Source of the DNA: CAJQQK01 sp049116495
GTDB lineage: Bacteria > Pseudomonadota > Alphaproteobacteria > Rhizobiales > Hyphomicrobiaceae
NCBI GenBank assembly: GCA_049116495.1
Contig: JAGDYV010000055.1
Span: 1 to 64,000 of the forward strand
Reading direction: 5' to 3'
Length of the DNA stretch: 64,000 bases
In this document: positions 63,165 through 64,000 of the stretch, one piece after another
Layout of the letters: every line of letters starts with the position of its first letter
Numbering within the stretch: position 1 is the stretch's first letter
Notes under the pieces: model-generated
Seen by the model: only the letters and a program-made list of their open reading frames with translations
Databases searched by the model: none
What the model was told of the DNA's origin: nothing
Translations under genes and position numbers: made by a program

Positions 63165-64000
63165 GCACGGGCCTCCTCTTTCATCCATTGCCGCATCACT
63201 TCAACGGCGGCATCTTCGTCTTCGATCAGTTTTTCGAGTTTTGCCTTCGGGCTATCGTCGTTGTTTGCCGCGTCAAACTCTTCGAGACTGAACGGTGCCG
63301 GATTTTGTGGAAAACCCATGGCGAGGTTGTCGCCTGCACCCGGATCGAACGGAATACCCGCTTCGCTATTCGGCTCACCCGAAACCGCCAGTGGCGATGG
63401 TTCCGACTCGAGAGCGATCGCGCCGGAATCTTTCAACAAAACGCGCGTTACCGGCCGAATTCCGAAGAAAACCAACAATGCCGCAACGCCCATCAAAACG
63501 AGCCCATTGATCAGCGCGCCCGTATGGGCAAGCAGCTGATACATGATGCCTGGTCCCTCAACCGGTTGCAGCGTTTTGCTCGCCGGCATGAATTCAACAG
63601 CGCTGACCTTGACCTCGTCACCACGCTTGACGACCAAGCCACCGGCTGCGGATACTAGGCTTTCAACCTGCTTCACCAGCCCTTCCATCTGTCCGGCGCC
63701 GGAGTTGGTGCCGAGTATTTCCTTCATACGCTTGCTGTTGAGGACGACCGCGACCGTCAAACGCTCAATCCGATAGCCGTTACTCACAGTGGCAATCGTC
63801 TTCGATCCAACCTCGAAATTCGTAAGTTCCTCGCGCCGCTCATCATTGCGCTTGGATTGATCGGGGCTACCCGCCGCGCCTTCCTCGTTCGGCACGTTCT
63901 GTTCGACGCCGACAGCCTTGGATGACTTCGAGTTCTGCGAGTTCTTGGTCTCTTTGACGACCCGCACGGACCTTTCGACCTTCGTCTCGGGGTCATAGGC
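63161..64000 (-). CDS. fliF: Flagellar MS-ring protein FliF, C-terminal part (5' end outside window)
   Basis: The visible 280 or so residues are the C-terminal half of FliF: YDPETKVERSVRVVKE, NFEVGSKTIATVSNG, ERLTVAVVLNSKR, the membrane helix ALINGLVLMGVAALLVFFG, a variable linker and the FliG-binding tail ending in EVMRQWMKEEARA. Family length is about 550, so roughly half lies beyond the window edge. The stop overlaps the fliH-like start (ATGA). FliF forms the inner-membrane ring on which FliG sits. Confidence 0.93.
   Translation of the reverse strand, partial: AYDPETKVERSVRVVKETKNSQNSKSSKAVGVEQNVPNEEGAAGSPDQSKRNDERREELTNFEVGSKTIATVSNGYRIERLTVAVVLNSKRMKEILGTNSGAGQMEGLVKQVESLVSAAGGLVVKRGDEVKVSAVEFMPASKTLQPVEGPGIMYQLLAHTGALINGLVLMGVAALLVFFGIRPVTRVLLKDSGAIALESEPSPLAVSGEPNSEAGIPFDPGAGDNLAMGFPQNPAPFSLEEFDAANNDDSPKAKLEKLIEDEDAAVEVMRQWMKEEARA

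Overview
The window looks like a chromosomal segment of an alphaproteobacterium, most likely order Hyphomicrobiales (Rhizobiales). The evidence is the MotB-MotC pair, a divergent FliM next to FliG, an alphaproteobacterial che operon (MCP-STAS-cheY-cheA-cheW-cheR-cheB-cheY2-cheD plus a small coiled-coil gene), and moderately high GC with C/G-ending codons. I see no tRNA, rRNA, CRISPR array or insertion sequence. The genus cannot be fixed from the sequence.

Region 1 (1-15.1 kb) is an accessory catabolic block. It holds the 3' part of a hydantoinase/oxoprolinase-type gene coupled to a thiamine-diphosphate enzyme, two coupled class A flavin hydroxylases, an NAD-dependent epimerase/dehydratase, a Gfo/Idh/MocA oxidoreductase, an acyl-CoA ligase and a double hot-dog (MaoC-like) dehydratase. 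Embedded in it is a redox module: a thioredoxin-reductase-like flavoprotein with a CAWC motif, two paralogous proteins of a family I do not recognise with four shared cysteines, and a UGSC-family selenoprotein. The selenoprotein is normally split by annotation because an in-frame TGA (11762-11764) encodes selenocysteine. A hairpin with a G-first loop lies 12-30 nt downstream of that TGA, as expected of a bacterial SECIS element. This module is the most interesting part of the window.

Region 2 (15.4-37.2 kb) is an exopolysaccharide locus. It has a FemAB/GNAT-like acyltransferase, two paralogous GMC oxidoreductases, a WecG/TagA glycosyltransferase, a Wza-like export protein, a GT2 glycosyltransferase, an O-antigen-ligase/Wzy-type polymerase, a small coupled ORF, a Wzx-type flippase, a Wzz-like chain-length protein and a polyprenyl-phosphate sugar transferase. 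It also has a HAD-membrane-domain fusion followed by a stand-alone copy of the membrane domain, a secreted GH9 glycanase and a GT4 glycosyltransferase. Several junctions are translationally coupled (ATGA, TAGTG, TGATG). A zinc alcohol dehydrogenase (37.8-38.9 kb) follows.

Region 3 (39.1-53.0 kb) is chemotaxis: two MCPs on the minus strand (one soluble PAS-MCP, one Cache-MCP), a divergent NIT-domain MCP opening the che operon, and a PilZ protein. Two MCPs end in WEEF/WDEF-type CheR tethers, and both CheD and the small downstream protein end in an acidic DLF tail.

Region 4 (53.3-64.0 kb) holds an MFS transporter, a secreted protein of unknown function and a minus-strand flagellar run: fliF (3' part), fliH-like, motB, motC, fliK, a PilZ gene, fliG and fliM. 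Motility, chemotaxis and surface polysaccharide genes are therefore clustered, while the first 15 kb is metabolic and probably variable between relatives.
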